From Planctomycetaceae bacterium (GTDB lineage Bacteria; Planctomycetota; Planctomycetia; Planctomycetales; Planctomycetaceae): a stretch of 64,000 nt of DNA. Location of the stretch: the NCBI GenBank assembly GCA_024742875.1, contig JANSXP010000007.1, forward strand, positions 1 to 64,000. Direction: 5' to 3'. The notes below the pieces were generated by a model. It searched no databases. It was not told the origin of the DNA and saw only the letters and a program-made list of their open reading frames with translations. Positions 36,978 to 46,717 of the stretch are shown here, piece after piece. The first letter of the stretch is position 1, and every line of letters starts with the position of its first letter. A program made the position numbers and the translations under genes.

Positions 36978-37865
36978 TCAGCCGGCGTTTGCCGCTTCGG
37001 TGGCGGCGTCACCGTGCTGACTGCGAAACTCACGTGGTGTGCAGTTGCGGAGTCGGCGGAACGTGCGGTTGAAAAAAGACGGACTTTCAAATCCGCACCG
37101 GTGACAGATGTCGAGGATGGCACGATCTGTTTCGATCAGCTGTCGGCAGGCGTACCCAATACGAAGTTCGTTGATATAGCGCGTGGGCGTGCGACTGGTC
37201 GACAGTTTGAAGAACCGGCTGAACGCAGACGGATTCATGTACAGCAGGTCCGCCAGGTCGGCAACGGAAAGTTCGGGTTCTGTAAAGTGCTGCTGGATGT
37301 GATCGCACACCAGTTGAATTCTGGTTTCGGCCGTTTTGGAGACGGGCCCCGTGTATCCGGCAGACGCCAGTGGCGCTGGCTGGCAGAGCGTGAGCTGTTC
37401 CAGAATCTGCAGCAGCAGGATCAGCCGTGATGCGCCCTTCCGAGTCAGCAGTCGTGTCATCTGACGGCCGATTTCTGCCGCGCTGTCAGGAGGGTACCAG
37501 AGCCCTCGGTCTGCCAGGGTCAGCAGTTCGCGAATGCGATTCAGCTCCGCGGTCTCAAAGAAACGAGCGCCCAGAAAATCGGGGTGGAACTGAATCACGG
37601 TGGCCGCATGGAGGTCGTATTTTTGGCCGCGGTATTCGTCCGAATTCCAGGTATGCGGCAGATTGGAGCCCAGCAGCACGAGGTCATGATTCGTGTAGGC
37701 GCCAATGTGATCACCCACGAGGCGGGCACCCGAGCCGTGCTCGACATACGTCAGTTCGATTTCCGGGTGTCGGTGCCATTTGACGGGCGTTTCCAGTGTC
37801 GACCTGTCCAGACACCGAAACGACTGCCCCTGATCGGGCGCCAGTTTTTCGAAGGAGGGTTTCAT
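36978..37865 (-). CDS. AraC-family transcriptional regulator
   Basis: 295 aa. An N-terminal cupin-like sensor domain (about 25-110, with WHRHPEIELTYVEHGSG) resembles sugar- and stress-responsive AraC regulators. A C-terminal domain has two helix-turn-helix motifs: ELSVADLADLLYMNPSAFSR and AILDICHRCGFESPSFFNRTFR, ending RNCTPREFR. It is divergent from the amino-sugar operon that starts 176 bp away and may control it; no inducer can be read from the sequence. Confidence 0.92.
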   Translation of the reverse strand: MKPSFEKLAPDQGQSFRCLDRSTLETPVKWHRHPEIELTYVEHGSGARLVGDHIGAYTNHDLVLLGSNLPHTWNSDEYRGQKYDLHAATVIQFHPDFLGARFFETAELNRIRELLTLADRGLWYPPDSAAEIGRQMTRLLTRKGASRLILLLQILEQLTLCQPAPLASAGYTGPVSKTAETRIQLVCDHIQQHFTEPELSVADLADLLYMNPSAFSRFFKLSTSRTPTRYINELRIGYACRQLIETDRAILDICHRCGFESPSFFNRTFRRLRNCTPREFRSQHGDAATEAANAG

Positions 37866-38041
37866 GGGGCATTGTGGCGAATCTGAACTTAGATGTGCAG
37901 AGGGTACACTGAAACATCCGGATTGCGCACAAAACCGTCACATTTCTGCAAAGCGCGTCGGAGAGCTGGCGACACAGAGCGCGTAGTATTCGCTCGCACT
38001 GACGCCTGACCTATTGCCCTGCCTTCTGCTGGTGACGATCC

Positions 38042-39079
38042 GTGAGTCCTGTTGCTGACCAATCTGCCATGCCGGCATCTTCCCGCAGGGACGGTCTGCA
38101 GGCCGCCTTTGCGGGCATTGATGTGGGAGGCACAGCAATCAAGATCGGCATCGTGGACGAGCGGCAGAATGTGGTGGGCCATCAGCGCGTGCGGACGGCC
38201 GATTATCCGACGCCTGCCGCTGCCGTCGAGCAGGTTCATCGACTGGTGGAGCAGTCGCTGAACACACTCGGTGGCCTTTCACTTCAGGCGGTGGGTCTCG
38301 CCTCTCCCGGTTTGATGGCGGATCACTGTCTCCAGGAGACGTCGAACCTGGGAGGCTGGGAAGGCGTGCGGCTCCGAGAGCTGATTGAACGCACGTTTGG
38401 CAGACCGGTGGCAGTGGTCAATGACGCCGTGGCGGCGGCCGTGGCCGAACATCACGTGCGACGCATTCCCTCCCTGTGTTTGATCACGCTGGGCACCGGT
38501 GTGGGCTGCGGATTGATCATTGATGACAGACCGTTCACGGGCCACTCGGGATTTGGCGGCGAACTGGGGCACGTCGTTGTGGATGCCAGGCCGGATGCGC
38601 GCCTTTGTCCGTGTGGTCGGCCAGGACATCTGGAAGCATACGCGGGTGCCGGGGGCGTCGTTCAAACGGCACAGGAACGTCTGCAGGGGGCAGCAAGTCG
38701 GCTGGCCACTTTGCCGGTCCACGAACTGACGCCCGAAATTCTGTTTCACGCGGCCGAAGGGGGAGACGCGGTCGCGCTGGATGTGGTTGCTGCGACCGCT
38801 GAAAAGCTGGCCATCGCCATCGCCGGGGTGGCCCATGTTCTGGGCCCGCTGACTTTTCTCCTGGGCGGAGCGATGACCTTTGGGGGCGCTCGGTCTGCGG
38901 TGGGCCGAGGGTTCATGCGTTCGATCCGGCAGCAGGTGGAGCGATTGTCGCTGCGTGAAATTCACCGACACCTTTCGATAGATTTTTCTTCGCTGGGAAA
39001 TGATGCGGGCGTGATTGGCGCGGCGCTGATCGCCCGACGGTCTGCGCTCGGTCCGGACAGCCTCCGAACGTCCCCATGA
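38042..39079 (+). CDS. ROK-family sugar kinase
   Basis: 345 aa from the GTG at 38042, or 336 from the ATG at 38069; the N-terminal choice is open. It phosphorylates a hexose or N-acetylhexosamine with ATP. Motifs are the phosphate-binding loop FAGIDVGGTAIKIGIVD, catalytic Asp region VVNDAVAAAVAEHH, LGTGVGCGLIID, and SGFGGELGHVVVD. The zinc motif CPCGRPGHLEAYAG has His where the canonical form has its third Cys. Ends in GNDAGVIGAALIA. First gene of an operon with NagB/PIG-L and two oxidoreductases, so an amino sugar is a likely substrate. Confidence 0.9.
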   Translation: MSPVADQSAMPASSRRDGLQAAFAGIDVGGTAIKIGIVDERQNVVGHQRVRTADYPTPAAAVEQVHRLVEQSLNTLGGLSLQAVGLASPGLMADHCLQETSNLGGWEGVRLRELIERTFGRPVAVVNDAVAAAVAEHHVRRIPSLCLITLGTGVGCGLIIDDRPFTGHSGFGGELGHVVVDARPDARLCPCGRPGHLEAYAGAGGVVQTAQERLQGAASRLATLPVHELTPEILFHAAEGGDAVALDVVAATAEKLAIAIAGVAHVLGPLTFLLGGAMTFGGARSAVGRGFMRSIRQQVERLSLREIHRHLSIDFSSLGNDAGVIGAALIARRSALGPDSLRTSP

Positions 39080-39118
39080 TTCCATTTCTGAGCCGAACCT
39101 CACACAGGAAAATGAACA

Positions 39119-41092
39119 ATGACAACATCCTGCACCGAACCTCTGATGGTGTCTGATGGCGACCGCTGCGGTGAGTCTTCAGGGCCCATTGCCTATCGCG
39201 TCTATGAGCACTCCGCTGAAGTCAGCCTTGCCGTTGCGGGCGAAATGGCCGACCTGATTCGCCAGCGTGCGGCGGTCGGCCAGCCATGTGTGCTGGGCCT
39301 GGCCACCGGCTCCACCCCCATCGCCGTGTATGCGGAACTGGTCCGGCAGCATCGGGAAGATGGACTCAGTTTTGCGGGGGTGACGACTTTTAACCTCGAT
39401 GAATATTTGCCCATGCAGCCGGACGAACTGCAAAGCTATGTGCGTTTCATGAACGAACATCTGTTCGATCACATCGACATTGATCCGCGCAACGTACATA
39501 TCCCCGATGGCACGGTCACGCTGGAAGACGTGGCCGGTTACTGTCGGGAATATGAGCAAAAGATTGCAGCGGCCGGCGGCATCGATCTGCAGCTTCTGGG
39601 AATCGGCCGCACGGGGCATATTGGTTTTAACGAACCGGGTTCCCGCATCAATTCCCGCACCCGCGCGATCACACTGGACAAAGTCACCAGAACGGATGCT
39701 GCCAGTGATTTTTTTGGCATCGAGAATGTGCCCCGACGGGCCATCACGATGGGAGTGGGCACCATCATGGCGGCCCGGCGGGTGATTCTGATGGCCTTTG
39801 GTGAAGGCAAGTCAGGCATCGTGGCCCGCACGATTGAAGGTGACGTCAGTCCTTCCATTCCTGCCACATTTTTGCAGGAGCACGCCAACGTGGAATTCCT
39901 GCTCGACGAGGCGGCCGCGGGGAAGCTGGCCCCTGCCGTCACACCGTGGCTGACAGGGGATGTCACCTGGCACGACGACATGATTCGACGCGCCGTCATC
40001 GCGCTGTCGCGGGATGCCGGCAAGCCCGTGCTGATGCTGACGGATGAAGACTACAACGAATTCGGGCTGCAGGGGCTGCTGGCCGAATATGGATCCGCCT
40101 ATGAGATCAACCTGCGGATCTTTCGGCAGCTGCAGTCCACCATCACCGGCTGGCCGGCCGGTAAGCCACCCCACGAGCGACGACCAGGTGATGTGCAGCG
40201 TCCTCAGGACGACGTGTTTCCCAAACGGGTCATTGTCTTCTCTCCGCACCCGGATGACGATGTGATTTCGATGGGCGGGACCCTCATCCGGCTGGCCGAT
40301 CAGGGACACGATGTTCGGGTGGCCTATCAGACGTCCGGTAATATCGCCGTATTTGATGATGATGCGCAGCGATTCGCCGAATTTGTTGAGTTGTTCTGCG
40401 ACGAGTTCGATGTGCAGTCAGAGCAAATCGACGAGCTGTGTCGCCAGATGTCACAGTTTCTGGGCACCAAAGAATCCGGCCAGGTCGACAGCGATCAGGT
40501 GCGACGGATCAAGGGCGTCATCCGCCGCAGCGAAGCCATTGCCGGTGTTCGCTGCTGTGGTGTTCCGTCCGACCGCACTCACTTTCAGAATCTGCCGTTT
40601 TACGAGACGGGGCGGGTGAAGAAAGCGGGCATTTCAGAGGCCGACATTGCGCAGACCGTGGAGTTGCTGAGGGACGTGCGACCCCATCAGATCTACGCGG
40701 CCGGTGATCTGTCCGATCCGCACGGCACACATCGCACGTGTCTGGAAATCGTATTTGCCGCCTGCCGTCGCTGCGAACATGACGAGTGGATGCAGGCATG
40801 TGACGTCTGGCTGTACCGCGGGGCGTGGCAGGAATGGGAGCCGCATGAGATTGAAATGGCGGTGCCCCTGAGCCCGGACGAAGTGAGCCGCAAACGGAAT
40901 GCGATCTTCAAACACGAATCACAGAAAGACCGGGCCCTGTTTCCGGGCCCCGACATGCGGGAGTTCTGGCAGCGAGCCGAAGCCCGCAACGCGGACACCG
41001 CCCGCCTGTATGACCAGTTGGGACTGGCTCAGTATCAGGCGATTGAGGGATTCGTCCGCTGGAAAAAGGACTTTGGACTGGGAGAACACTGA
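39119..41092 (+). CDS. NagB-like glucosamine-6-phosphate deaminase fused to PIG-L/LmbE deacetylase
   Basis: 657 aa in two parts. Residues about 25-290 are a glucosamine-6-phosphate isomerase/deaminase: GLATGSTPIAVYAELV, TTFNLDEYLPM, QLLGIGRTGHIGFNEPGS. These include the catalytic Asp and His of the family. Residues about 370-650 are a PIG-L (LmbE) metal-dependent deacetylase with FSPHPDDDVISMGG, whose PHPDD motif binds zinc, and a late GTHRTC. One polypeptide could thus deacetylate and then deaminate an amino sugar. AGGAAAA precedes the ATG by 7 bp. The next gene overlaps its stop. Confidence 0.93.
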   Translation: MTTSCTEPLMVSDGDRCGESSGPIAYRVYEHSAEVSLAVAGEMADLIRQRAAVGQPCVLGLATGSTPIAVYAELVRQHREDGLSFAGVTTFNLDEYLPMQPDELQSYVRFMNEHLFDHIDIDPRNVHIPDGTVTLEDVAGYCREYEQKIAAAGGIDLQLLGIGRTGHIGFNEPGSRINSRTRAITLDKVTRTDAASDFFGIENVPRRAITMGVGTIMAARRVILMAFGEGKSGIVARTIEGDVSPSIPATFLQEHANVEFLLDEAAAGKLAPAVTPWLTGDVTWHDDMIRRAVIALSRDAGKPVLMLTDEDYNEFGLQGLLAEYGSAYEINLRIFRQLQSTITGWPAGKPPHERRPGDVQRPQDDVFPKRVIVFSPHPDDDVISMGGTLIRLADQGHDVRVAYQTSGNIAVFDDDAQRFAEFVELFCDEFDVQSEQIDELCRQMSQFLGTKESGQVDSDQVRRIKGVIRRSEAIAGVRCCGVPSDRTHFQNLPFYETGRVKKAGISEADIAQTVELLRDVRPHQIYAAGDLSDPHGTHRTCLEIVFAACRRCEHDEWMQACDVWLYRGAWQEWEPHEIEMAVPLSPDEVSRKRNAIFKHESQKDRALFPGPDMREFWQRAEARNADTARLYDQLGLAQYQAIEGFVRWKKDFGLGEH

Positions 41093-42171
41093 TGACACCG
41101 CCCGTCAAAGTCCTGTGCATCGGCGCAGGCAACATGGGGCGTTCTCACGCAAAGGCATACCACGAGAACTGCGAGTTCGAAATCGTGGGGCTGTGCACCC
41201 GCTCTGCTTCGTCGGCCGCCGCCCTCAACGATACGCTGGACGCGGATTATCCCGCGTTCAACAGTGTGCCAGCAGCACTGTCTGCGACGCAGCCGGACGC
41301 CGTGTGCGTGGCCAGTTACCCTGACACCCATACGGAATTTACAGAGCTGGCACTTCAGGCTGGCTGCCACGTTTTTGTGGAAAAACCGCTGGCCACCACG
41401 GTGGACGCCGCCGAGCGAACCGTGCAGCTGGCTAAGGACAGCGGTCGAAAGGTGGTCGTGGGCTACATTCTCCGGCACCATCCCAGCTGGCAGAAGTTTA
41501 TCGAGCTGACCGGCACCCTCGGCAAACCGCTGGTGATGAGGATGAACCTCAACCAGCAGTCGTCAGGCGCCGCCTGGCAGACACACCGCAGTCTGATGAA
41601 CACTGTCTCGCCGCTGGTCGACTGTGGCGTGCACTATGTGGACGTGATGTGCCAGATGACGCAGTCCCGCCCGGTTCGTGTGTCCGGTATCTGCGCGCGA
41701 CTGTCCGATCAGGTGGCAGCCGGCATTCCGAATTATGGCCAGCTGCAGGTGACGTTCGCCGATGGATCGGTTGGCTGGTATGAGGCCGGCTGGGGGCCGA
41801 TGATGAGTGAAACGGCCTTTTTTGTGAAAGACGCCGTTGGTCCCCGCGGCAGTGTGTCCATTGTGGCTGACAAAGCGTCAGGCACAGGCCAAAGCGCGAG
41901 CGTGGACGCTCATACGCAGACAGAATCACTCCGCGTGCATCATGCCGCTCTGGATGCCAGCGGCGAGTTTCAGAAAGCCGATGAACTGCTGCGGCTCGAT
42001 GACGAGCCCGATCATGACGACCTGTGCGCCCGCGAGCAGGCTTACTTTCTGCAGGCCATTCGCGACGACATCGACCTGACCAATCACCTGGCTGATGCTG
42101 TCAATTCCATGCGGATTGTGCTGGCAGCCGATGAATCGTTTCGCACCGGCAAAACCATCGAACTACAATAG
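41092..42171 (+). CDS. Gfo/Idh/MocA-family oxidoreductase
   Basis: 359 aa. Start overlaps the previous stop (TGATG). The Rossmann fold opens VKVLCIGAGNMGRSHAKAY. The family's catalytic loop is HVFVEKPLATTVDAAERTV (EKP motif), followed by VVVGYILRHHPSW, and a C-terminal Gfo_Idh_MocA_C part. Predicted NAD(P)-dependent oxidation or reduction of a sugar or sugar derivative. No signal peptide, so cytoplasmic, unlike the next paralog. Confidence 0.92.
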   Translation: MTPPVKVLCIGAGNMGRSHAKAYHENCEFEIVGLCTRSASSAAALNDTLDADYPAFNSVPAALSATQPDAVCVASYPDTHTEFTELALQAGCHVFVEKPLATTVDAAERTVQLAKDSGRKVVVGYILRHHPSWQKFIELTGTLGKPLVMRMNLNQQSSGAAWQTHRSLMNTVSPLVDCGVHYVDVMCQMTQSRPVRVSGICARLSDQVAAGIPNYGQLQVTFADGSVGWYEAGWGPMMSETAFFVKDAVGPRGSVSIVADKASGTGQSASVDAHTQTESLRVHHAALDASGEFQKADELLRLDDEPDHDDLCAREQAYFLQAIRDDIDLTNHLADAVNSMRIVLAADESFRTGKTIELQ

Positions 42172-42223
42172 GCCGCCTTCCCGCACTCTTCCTCTGACCC
42201 GCCATTGCAAAGGATCCCTCCAG

Positions 42224-43525
42224 ATGAACACTCACCATGACTCTCAGCCTGGTCGTCGCACATTTTTGAAAACCACCGCTGCAGCCTCTGCACCATTGCT
42301 GGCCGGCCGTGTCGTCCGCGGGCAGGAAGCCGCACAGGACACGTCTGAAGTTCGCATTGGCATTGTGGGGGCCGGTGGCCGTGGCACAGGCGCACTGAAT
42401 GACTCATTGACGATCAACGACAATGTCAAAGTAGTGGCGGTGGCTGACCTGACGGAGCAAAAGGGCCAGCGACTGCGTGACATTCTGGGACGCAAACACG
42501 AAGGCAAAGTGGCCATTGACGATACCGCCATTCACACGGGACTGGATGGCTATCAGAAAGTGCTGGAGGATCCCAATGTGGATCTGGTGATCTTTGCCAC
42601 GCCCCCCGGCTTTCGTCCGCGACACATTGCCGAAGCCGTCGAGGCCGGCAAACATGTGTTTGCGGAAAAGCCCACCTGCGTCGATCCGGCCGGATACCGC
42701 ATCTGCCTGGCGGCTCACGAAGAGGCTGAAAAACGTGGCACGGCCATTGTGACGGGCACGCAGTACCGCCGTCAGATCAACTACATCGAAGCGGTGAAGC
42801 AGATTCGCGATGGCGCGATTGGCGACATCATCAGCGCGACCAGTCGTTACTGCAGCACGGGGATCTGGTTTAAGAATCGCCAGGAAGACATGAGCGATAC
42901 GGAGTATCAGATCTTCAACTGGATGCACTATGTGTGGCTCTCGGGTGATCAGATTGCCGAGCAGGCCGTCCATAACATTGACGCCATGAACTGGGTGATG
43001 GGCGGTGCGCCCGAGTCGGCCTATGGTTCCGGTGGGCGCTTCACACGTCCGGAAACCAGCGAGATGTGGGACAGCATGTCCATCGATTATGTGTACCCTG
43101 GCAACCGCACGCTGTCGTTCATGTGCCGACAGATTCCCGGATCCACGGGTGACAACAGCAATACGATTTACGGCACTGAAGGGATCGCTCACATTGGCGC
43201 TATGAGCCAGGGCTCAAAAATCACCGATCGCGATGGCAAAGAAATCTGGCCAAAAAAGGGACGGATCTCAGATGCCTACAAGCAGGAGCACAAAGATTTG
43301 GTCGATTCCATCCGTGCCGGTCAACCCATTGTGGAACTGAAACAGACGGCCGACAGTTCACTGACGGCCGTGCTGGGTCGCGTAGCCGCGTACACGGGCC
43401 GCCGAGTGACCTGGGAGTTTCTGACTGAGCAGTCGCAGCTGGATCTGTATCCGGAAGCCCTCGACTGGACGGCCCCCCGTCCGGAGTCCCAACACGCGGT
43501 TCCCGGACAGACGAAACTGGTTTAA
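42224..43525 (+). CDS. Tat-exported Gfo/Idh/MocA-family oxidoreductase
   Basis: 433 aa from the ATG at 42224 (AAGGA 10 bp upstream). The N-terminus has a Tat signal, PGRRTFLKTTAAASAPLLAG. The Rossmann motif is IGIVGAGGRGTGALNDS and the active-site loop HVFAEKPTCVDPAGY (EKP). The C-terminal half has the planctomycete form with FNWMHYVWLSGDQIAEQAVHN. Exported glucose-fructose-oxidoreductase-like enzymes of this kind are numerous in Planctomycetes. Last gene of the amino-sugar operon, closed by a strong hairpin 31 bp downstream. Confidence 0.93.
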   Translation: MNTHHDSQPGRRTFLKTTAAASAPLLAGRVVRGQEAAQDTSEVRIGIVGAGGRGTGALNDSLTINDNVKVVAVADLTEQKGQRLRDILGRKHEGKVAIDDTAIHTGLDGYQKVLEDPNVDLVIFATPPGFRPRHIAEAVEAGKHVFAEKPTCVDPAGYRICLAAHEEAEKRGTAIVTGTQYRRQINYIEAVKQIRDGAIGDIISATSRYCSTGIWFKNRQEDMSDTEYQIFNWMHYVWLSGDQIAEQAVHNIDAMNWVMGGAPESAYGSGGRFTRPETSEMWDSMSIDYVYPGNRTLSFMCRQIPGSTGDNSNTIYGTEGIAHIGAMSQGSKITDRDGKEIWPKKGRISDAYKQEHKDLVDSIRAGQPIVELKQTADSSLTAVLGRVAAYTGRRVTWEFLTEQSQLDLYPEALDWTAPRPESQHAVPGQTKLV

Positions 43526-43555
43526 GCAGTCCTGCGAAGGGGCCGGCGACGAACG

Positions 43556-43593
43556 CAACAGCGGGTGCGAAGTCATCCTCGCACCCGCTGTTG
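43556..43593. terminator. Strong hairpin between convergent genes
   Basis: A 15-bp perfect stem with an 8-nt loop: CAACAGCGGGTGCGA at 43556-43570 pairs with 43579-43593. It lies between the stop of the oxidoreductase and the end of the convergent protease gene. Its symmetry and lack of a T tract suggest a bidirectional, possibly Rho-independent-like terminator or an RNA-stabilising end. Confidence 0.75.
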
Positions 43594-43637
43594 GCAGTTG
43601 TTGGGGCCGTCTGGCCGTCGATCAACCCCGTGGGTCG

Positions 43638-45572
43638 CTATTCGGACTTTTCTTCGGTTTCGGTTTCCGCCAGAAACGCCTTCAGGGCGGCGGCTGGCAG
43701 TGTGTAACTGCGAACGCGGCTGTTGCGGGCGATATTCAGACCGGCGAAACGACCCTGCAGATCAAACACGGGGCTGCCGCAGTCGGCCGGTTTCAGGTCG
43801 GCGTCATGAGACAGGACCTGACGGAAGCCATCCCGCCGTGTGCTCTTGGCCATCTGATCGGCCGCGTGACGCGAGGTTGAGGGCAGCGAACCCAGAGTGA
43901 TCGACTTGGTGAGTTCGTCTTCGTCCCGCTTCAGTGTGGCCGTGATGACGGCGTTGGGATCTGCTTTCGAGAGGAAGTTGCGCATGTCACTGTGCGTGCG
44001 AATGATTGTGTCGTTGAGCTTGGTAATGACGTCGCCCACGAGGACACCCGCTTTTTTGGCCGCGCCGTTTTCCGTCACCTCATTGATGATGGCCCCCTTG
44101 TTGTCTTCAAACGTAGCCGGCACGACTCCCAGAAAACCGCGGCTGCGAAGCTTGGCAGAGGCGAACGACGGAGTGCCAATCACACTGACGATTCCGTCCC
44201 CGTCGCTTTCGGGTGTGAGGATAAAGACGCCCGGTGCCAGTTCCGCTTCCGAGGACTCCAGATCGATCCCGGCCGTGCACACGTCGGCTGTTTTCAGCAG
44301 GACCAGGTCATTTTCAGAATCACGTCGTACGATCGTCAGTTCTGTCTCCTGATCATCTGATTTTGTCACTGGATCGCTGCCGATCAGGCTGCTCTTGCTG
44401 ATGATCCACGGTGTGCCTTTGACCATTGTGCCCACGCAGGTGGCCTGCTTCTCGCCGACCAGACTCTCAATTTCCACGCACATGTCGTCCAGTGTCGTTT
44501 CCAGCTCCGCCAGTTCGCGGGCCAGTCGGCTCAGTTCACCGTAGCCCTCGGCCTCGACCTTTGGGTGATCGATGTCGGGCAGCGCGACTTCCGGCGCCCC
44601 TTCGCGTTCCACTTCAAACTCCATTTCGATATCCAGCGTTTCTTCACCACGCTGCACTTTCGCGGTGATGGTTTCCACACCTTCATCCCGCGCGGCAATC
44701 AGGGCTGCACGCAGGTCTTCAATATTGCTCATGTCGCGGTCATAAACATTGACGATGGCGTCATCCACTTTGATGCCGCCTTTGGCCGCGCGGCTGTCAT
44801 CCACCACAGCGACAATTTTCAGGCCGGCAGATTCTTCAGTATTGCCTCGTCGTCCGCGGGCAATCTGTACGCCCAGTTTCGGAGTGGGCGGGCCGGACTG
44901 CGTGAACGTCTGTTCGCGATTGAGTTCGTTCCAGAAGTTTCGAAATGTATCGACGGGCACTTCATAGTTGCGTTCCATGTCCCGACCGATCCGCGAGTGA
45001 ATGCCGATGACATAGCCATTTAAATCAAACAGTGGCCCGCCGGAATCGCCCGGTTCCATGAGGGCTGACGACTGCAGCATGCCGCGATTGCGACTGGAGC
45101 GAACCACACGTCCAAACCGTACGATCGGTTCGCGTCCTGCTCGCTGTCCTCCGGGGAAGCTCAGGCCCAGACAGGGCTGGTTGGTCACCAGTGAAGATGA
45201 GTCACCCATGGGAACGAACGGCAGGTCGTCACCCGGTTCCGTGATCATAATTAAAGCGCTGTCCGTGCGAGGGTTGGAGCCCTTGCCAACGCCGCGAAAC
45301 CGTCGGCCGTCCGGCAGGCTGATTCGATAGGTCGCACCCGGGGTGACCGCATGCGCGGCGGACAGCACGTGTCCTTCAGGGCTGACGATCACTCCGCTGA
45401 ACCCAGTGCCACGCCCCGTAATATTCACCACCGCAGGCCGCACGTTCCTGACGGTCTCGAGAATCGAGTCCTGCAGTGACTCAATGTCAAAGTCGCTGGC
45501 CCGCGTGACGGGGGTGGTCAACGACACAGCCAGCAGGGACAGACATAACACAACAGTGTGACGGCGCAGCAT
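43638..45572 (-). CDS. Secreted tandem trypsin-like/PDZ protease (HtrA-like) with degenerate second protease domain
   Basis: 644 aa with a signal peptide (about 1-25). The first trypsin-like domain keeps a full triad: H74 (LSAAHAV), D104 (RTDSALIM) and S177 (GDSGGPLFD). A PDZ domain follows (about 230-330, KGGIKVDDAIVNV), then a helical linker. The second unit resembles another trypsin domain with a PDZ inserted: the expected His region reads ISKSSLIG, an Asp remains in ENDLVLLK, then a PDZ (AAKKAGVLVGDVITKLND), then the C-terminal piece where the nucleophile motif is ADCGSPVFDL, with Cys (C598) for Ser. One active site is therefore expected, in the periplasm. Confidence 0.87.
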   Translation of the reverse strand: MLRRHTVVLCLSLLAVSLTTPVTRASDFDIESLQDSILETVRNVRPAVVNITGRGTGFSGVIVSPEGHVLSAAHAVTPGATYRISLPDGRRFRGVGKGSNPRTDSALIMITEPGDDLPFVPMGDSSSLVTNQPCLGLSFPGGQRAGREPIVRFGRVVRSSRNRGMLQSSALMEPGDSGGPLFDLNGYVIGIHSRIGRDMERNYEVPVDTFRNFWNELNREQTFTQSGPPTPKLGVQIARGRRGNTEESAGLKIVAVVDDSRAAKGGIKVDDAIVNVYDRDMSNIEDLRAALIAARDEGVETITAKVQRGEETLDIEMEFEVEREGAPEVALPDIDHPKVEAEGYGELSRLARELAELETTLDDMCVEIESLVGEKQATCVGTMVKGTPWIISKSSLIGSDPVTKSDDQETELTIVRRDSENDLVLLKTADVCTAGIDLESSEAELAPGVFILTPESDGDGIVSVIGTPSFASAKLRSRGFLGVVPATFEDNKGAIINEVTENGAAKKAGVLVGDVITKLNDTIIRTHSDMRNFLSKADPNAVITATLKRDEDELTKSITLGSLPSTSRHAADQMAKSTRRDGFRQVLSHDADLKPADCGSPVFDLQGRFAGLNIARNSRVRSYTLPAAALKAFLAETETEEKSE

Positions 45573-45850
45573 AACAGACCCTTTATGATGAACGACGACT
45601 GCAGGCGTGTAGCGTCCGTGCGCGGTATCGCTACATTTCTATTATGTCCATGCAATCTGCTTTCTGGCTACGCACTGACGACCGACTCGACCATTTTTTA
45701 CCGCTGGACCTGAAGGGATTTGGCGAAAAACCGGGTCGGCGTGTGAGCGGTCGTACAGTTTGTCTGCAGCGTTGACGTTTTTTGTGGCAGACGCGTTTGT
45801 CGCACCGAGCCGTCGGAAAATCGCACGTCCAGGCCGGTTCGCACGCTGTT

Positions 45851-46717
45851 TCAGGCCACATGCCTGTCGTCGTGGTTGGCGCTGGAAGGGGGCGTGCCAC
45901 CGGCCGGAACGATGCGGAAAACGCCCGTGTCATTCAGCTCGTGCCAGAACGAAAGCTGACAGTAGCGTTCAAACAGATCGGGCGGCAGAATGGTCGCGCG
46001 TGAGCGTGGGGCCACTTGCGGGTGAACGCGATGCAGTCCGTCCAGGCCCAGTTGGCTGTCAAATTCCGGGCAGTCGAACTGCACGGCTGTCAGATCGTGT
46101 TCAAATACCCGTTCTTCCAGAAACTCGTAGATCAGGTGGAGCACACGTTCTGGCTGCTGCACCAGGATGTCATAGTCGACCAGCAGCAGGTGGTCTGCGA
46201 ATTCGCTGTAGCACGCTTCCCGCAGTGCGTGCCACGGCAGACCCACGAGGCGATCTGCCTGGCCCAGCGCTTCCACACGTGAGTAGACCGTGGCACGTTC
46301 TGACGCATTGTGAAACAGCTGCGTGTCTTCAAACTCATTCTGGCGAAACTGGCGTTCGAGGGAATCCATGATCCACGCCACGTTGCGGACCATGCAGACG
46401 ATTCGAACGCGAGGGAACAACCGGACCAGCGGCGGCAGGCAGGCTGTCCAGCGGCGGTTCGTGTCAAAAACGACAGGCCGCTGCTGTGCTCGGTAAAAGC
46501 TGTCGAACAGACCGCGGAGAATGTCGGCCCGCTGCCTGCGGCTGACCATGGAAGAAAGTTCCGTACCGGCTGAGACCTGCGAAATAAACCCCTGAAAAAG
46601 GGGGGCTACGGGACTGGACATGTCCGCGTGAAAACGGGGGTTTTGTCGCAGAATTGCTGACAATAGCGTGGAGCCTGATCGTGGCAGGCCAGAGATGAAA
46701 TGATGAGTTCGCGTCAT
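45851..46717 (-). CDS. Sulfotransferase-family protein
   Basis: 288 aa, no signal peptide. The N-terminus carries the 5'-phosphosulfate loop of PAPS-dependent sulfotransferases, FISGLPRSGSTLLSAIL, and a later 3'-phosphate region, IVCMVRNVAWIMDSLER. The ribosome site GGAAGGAA is well spaced before the ATG at 46717. It would transfer sulfate from PAPS to an unknown acceptor (glycan, lipid or protein). No sulfate-activation genes are nearby; a sulfatase lies 800 bp away beyond the tRNA on the other strand, probably unrelated. Confidence 0.88.
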   Translation of the reverse strand: MTRTHHFISGLPRSGSTLLSAILRQNPRFHADMSSPVAPLFQGFISQVSAGTELSSMVSRRQRADILRGLFDSFYRAQQRPVVFDTNRRWTACLPPLVRLFPRVRIVCMVRNVAWIMDSLERQFRQNEFEDTQLFHNASERATVYSRVEALGQADRLVGLPWHALREACYSEFADHLLLVDYDILVQQPERVLHLIYEFLEERVFEHDLTAVQFDCPEFDSQLGLDGLHRVHPQVAPRSRATILPPDLFERYCQLSFWHELNDTGVFRIVPAGGTPPSSANHDDRHVA

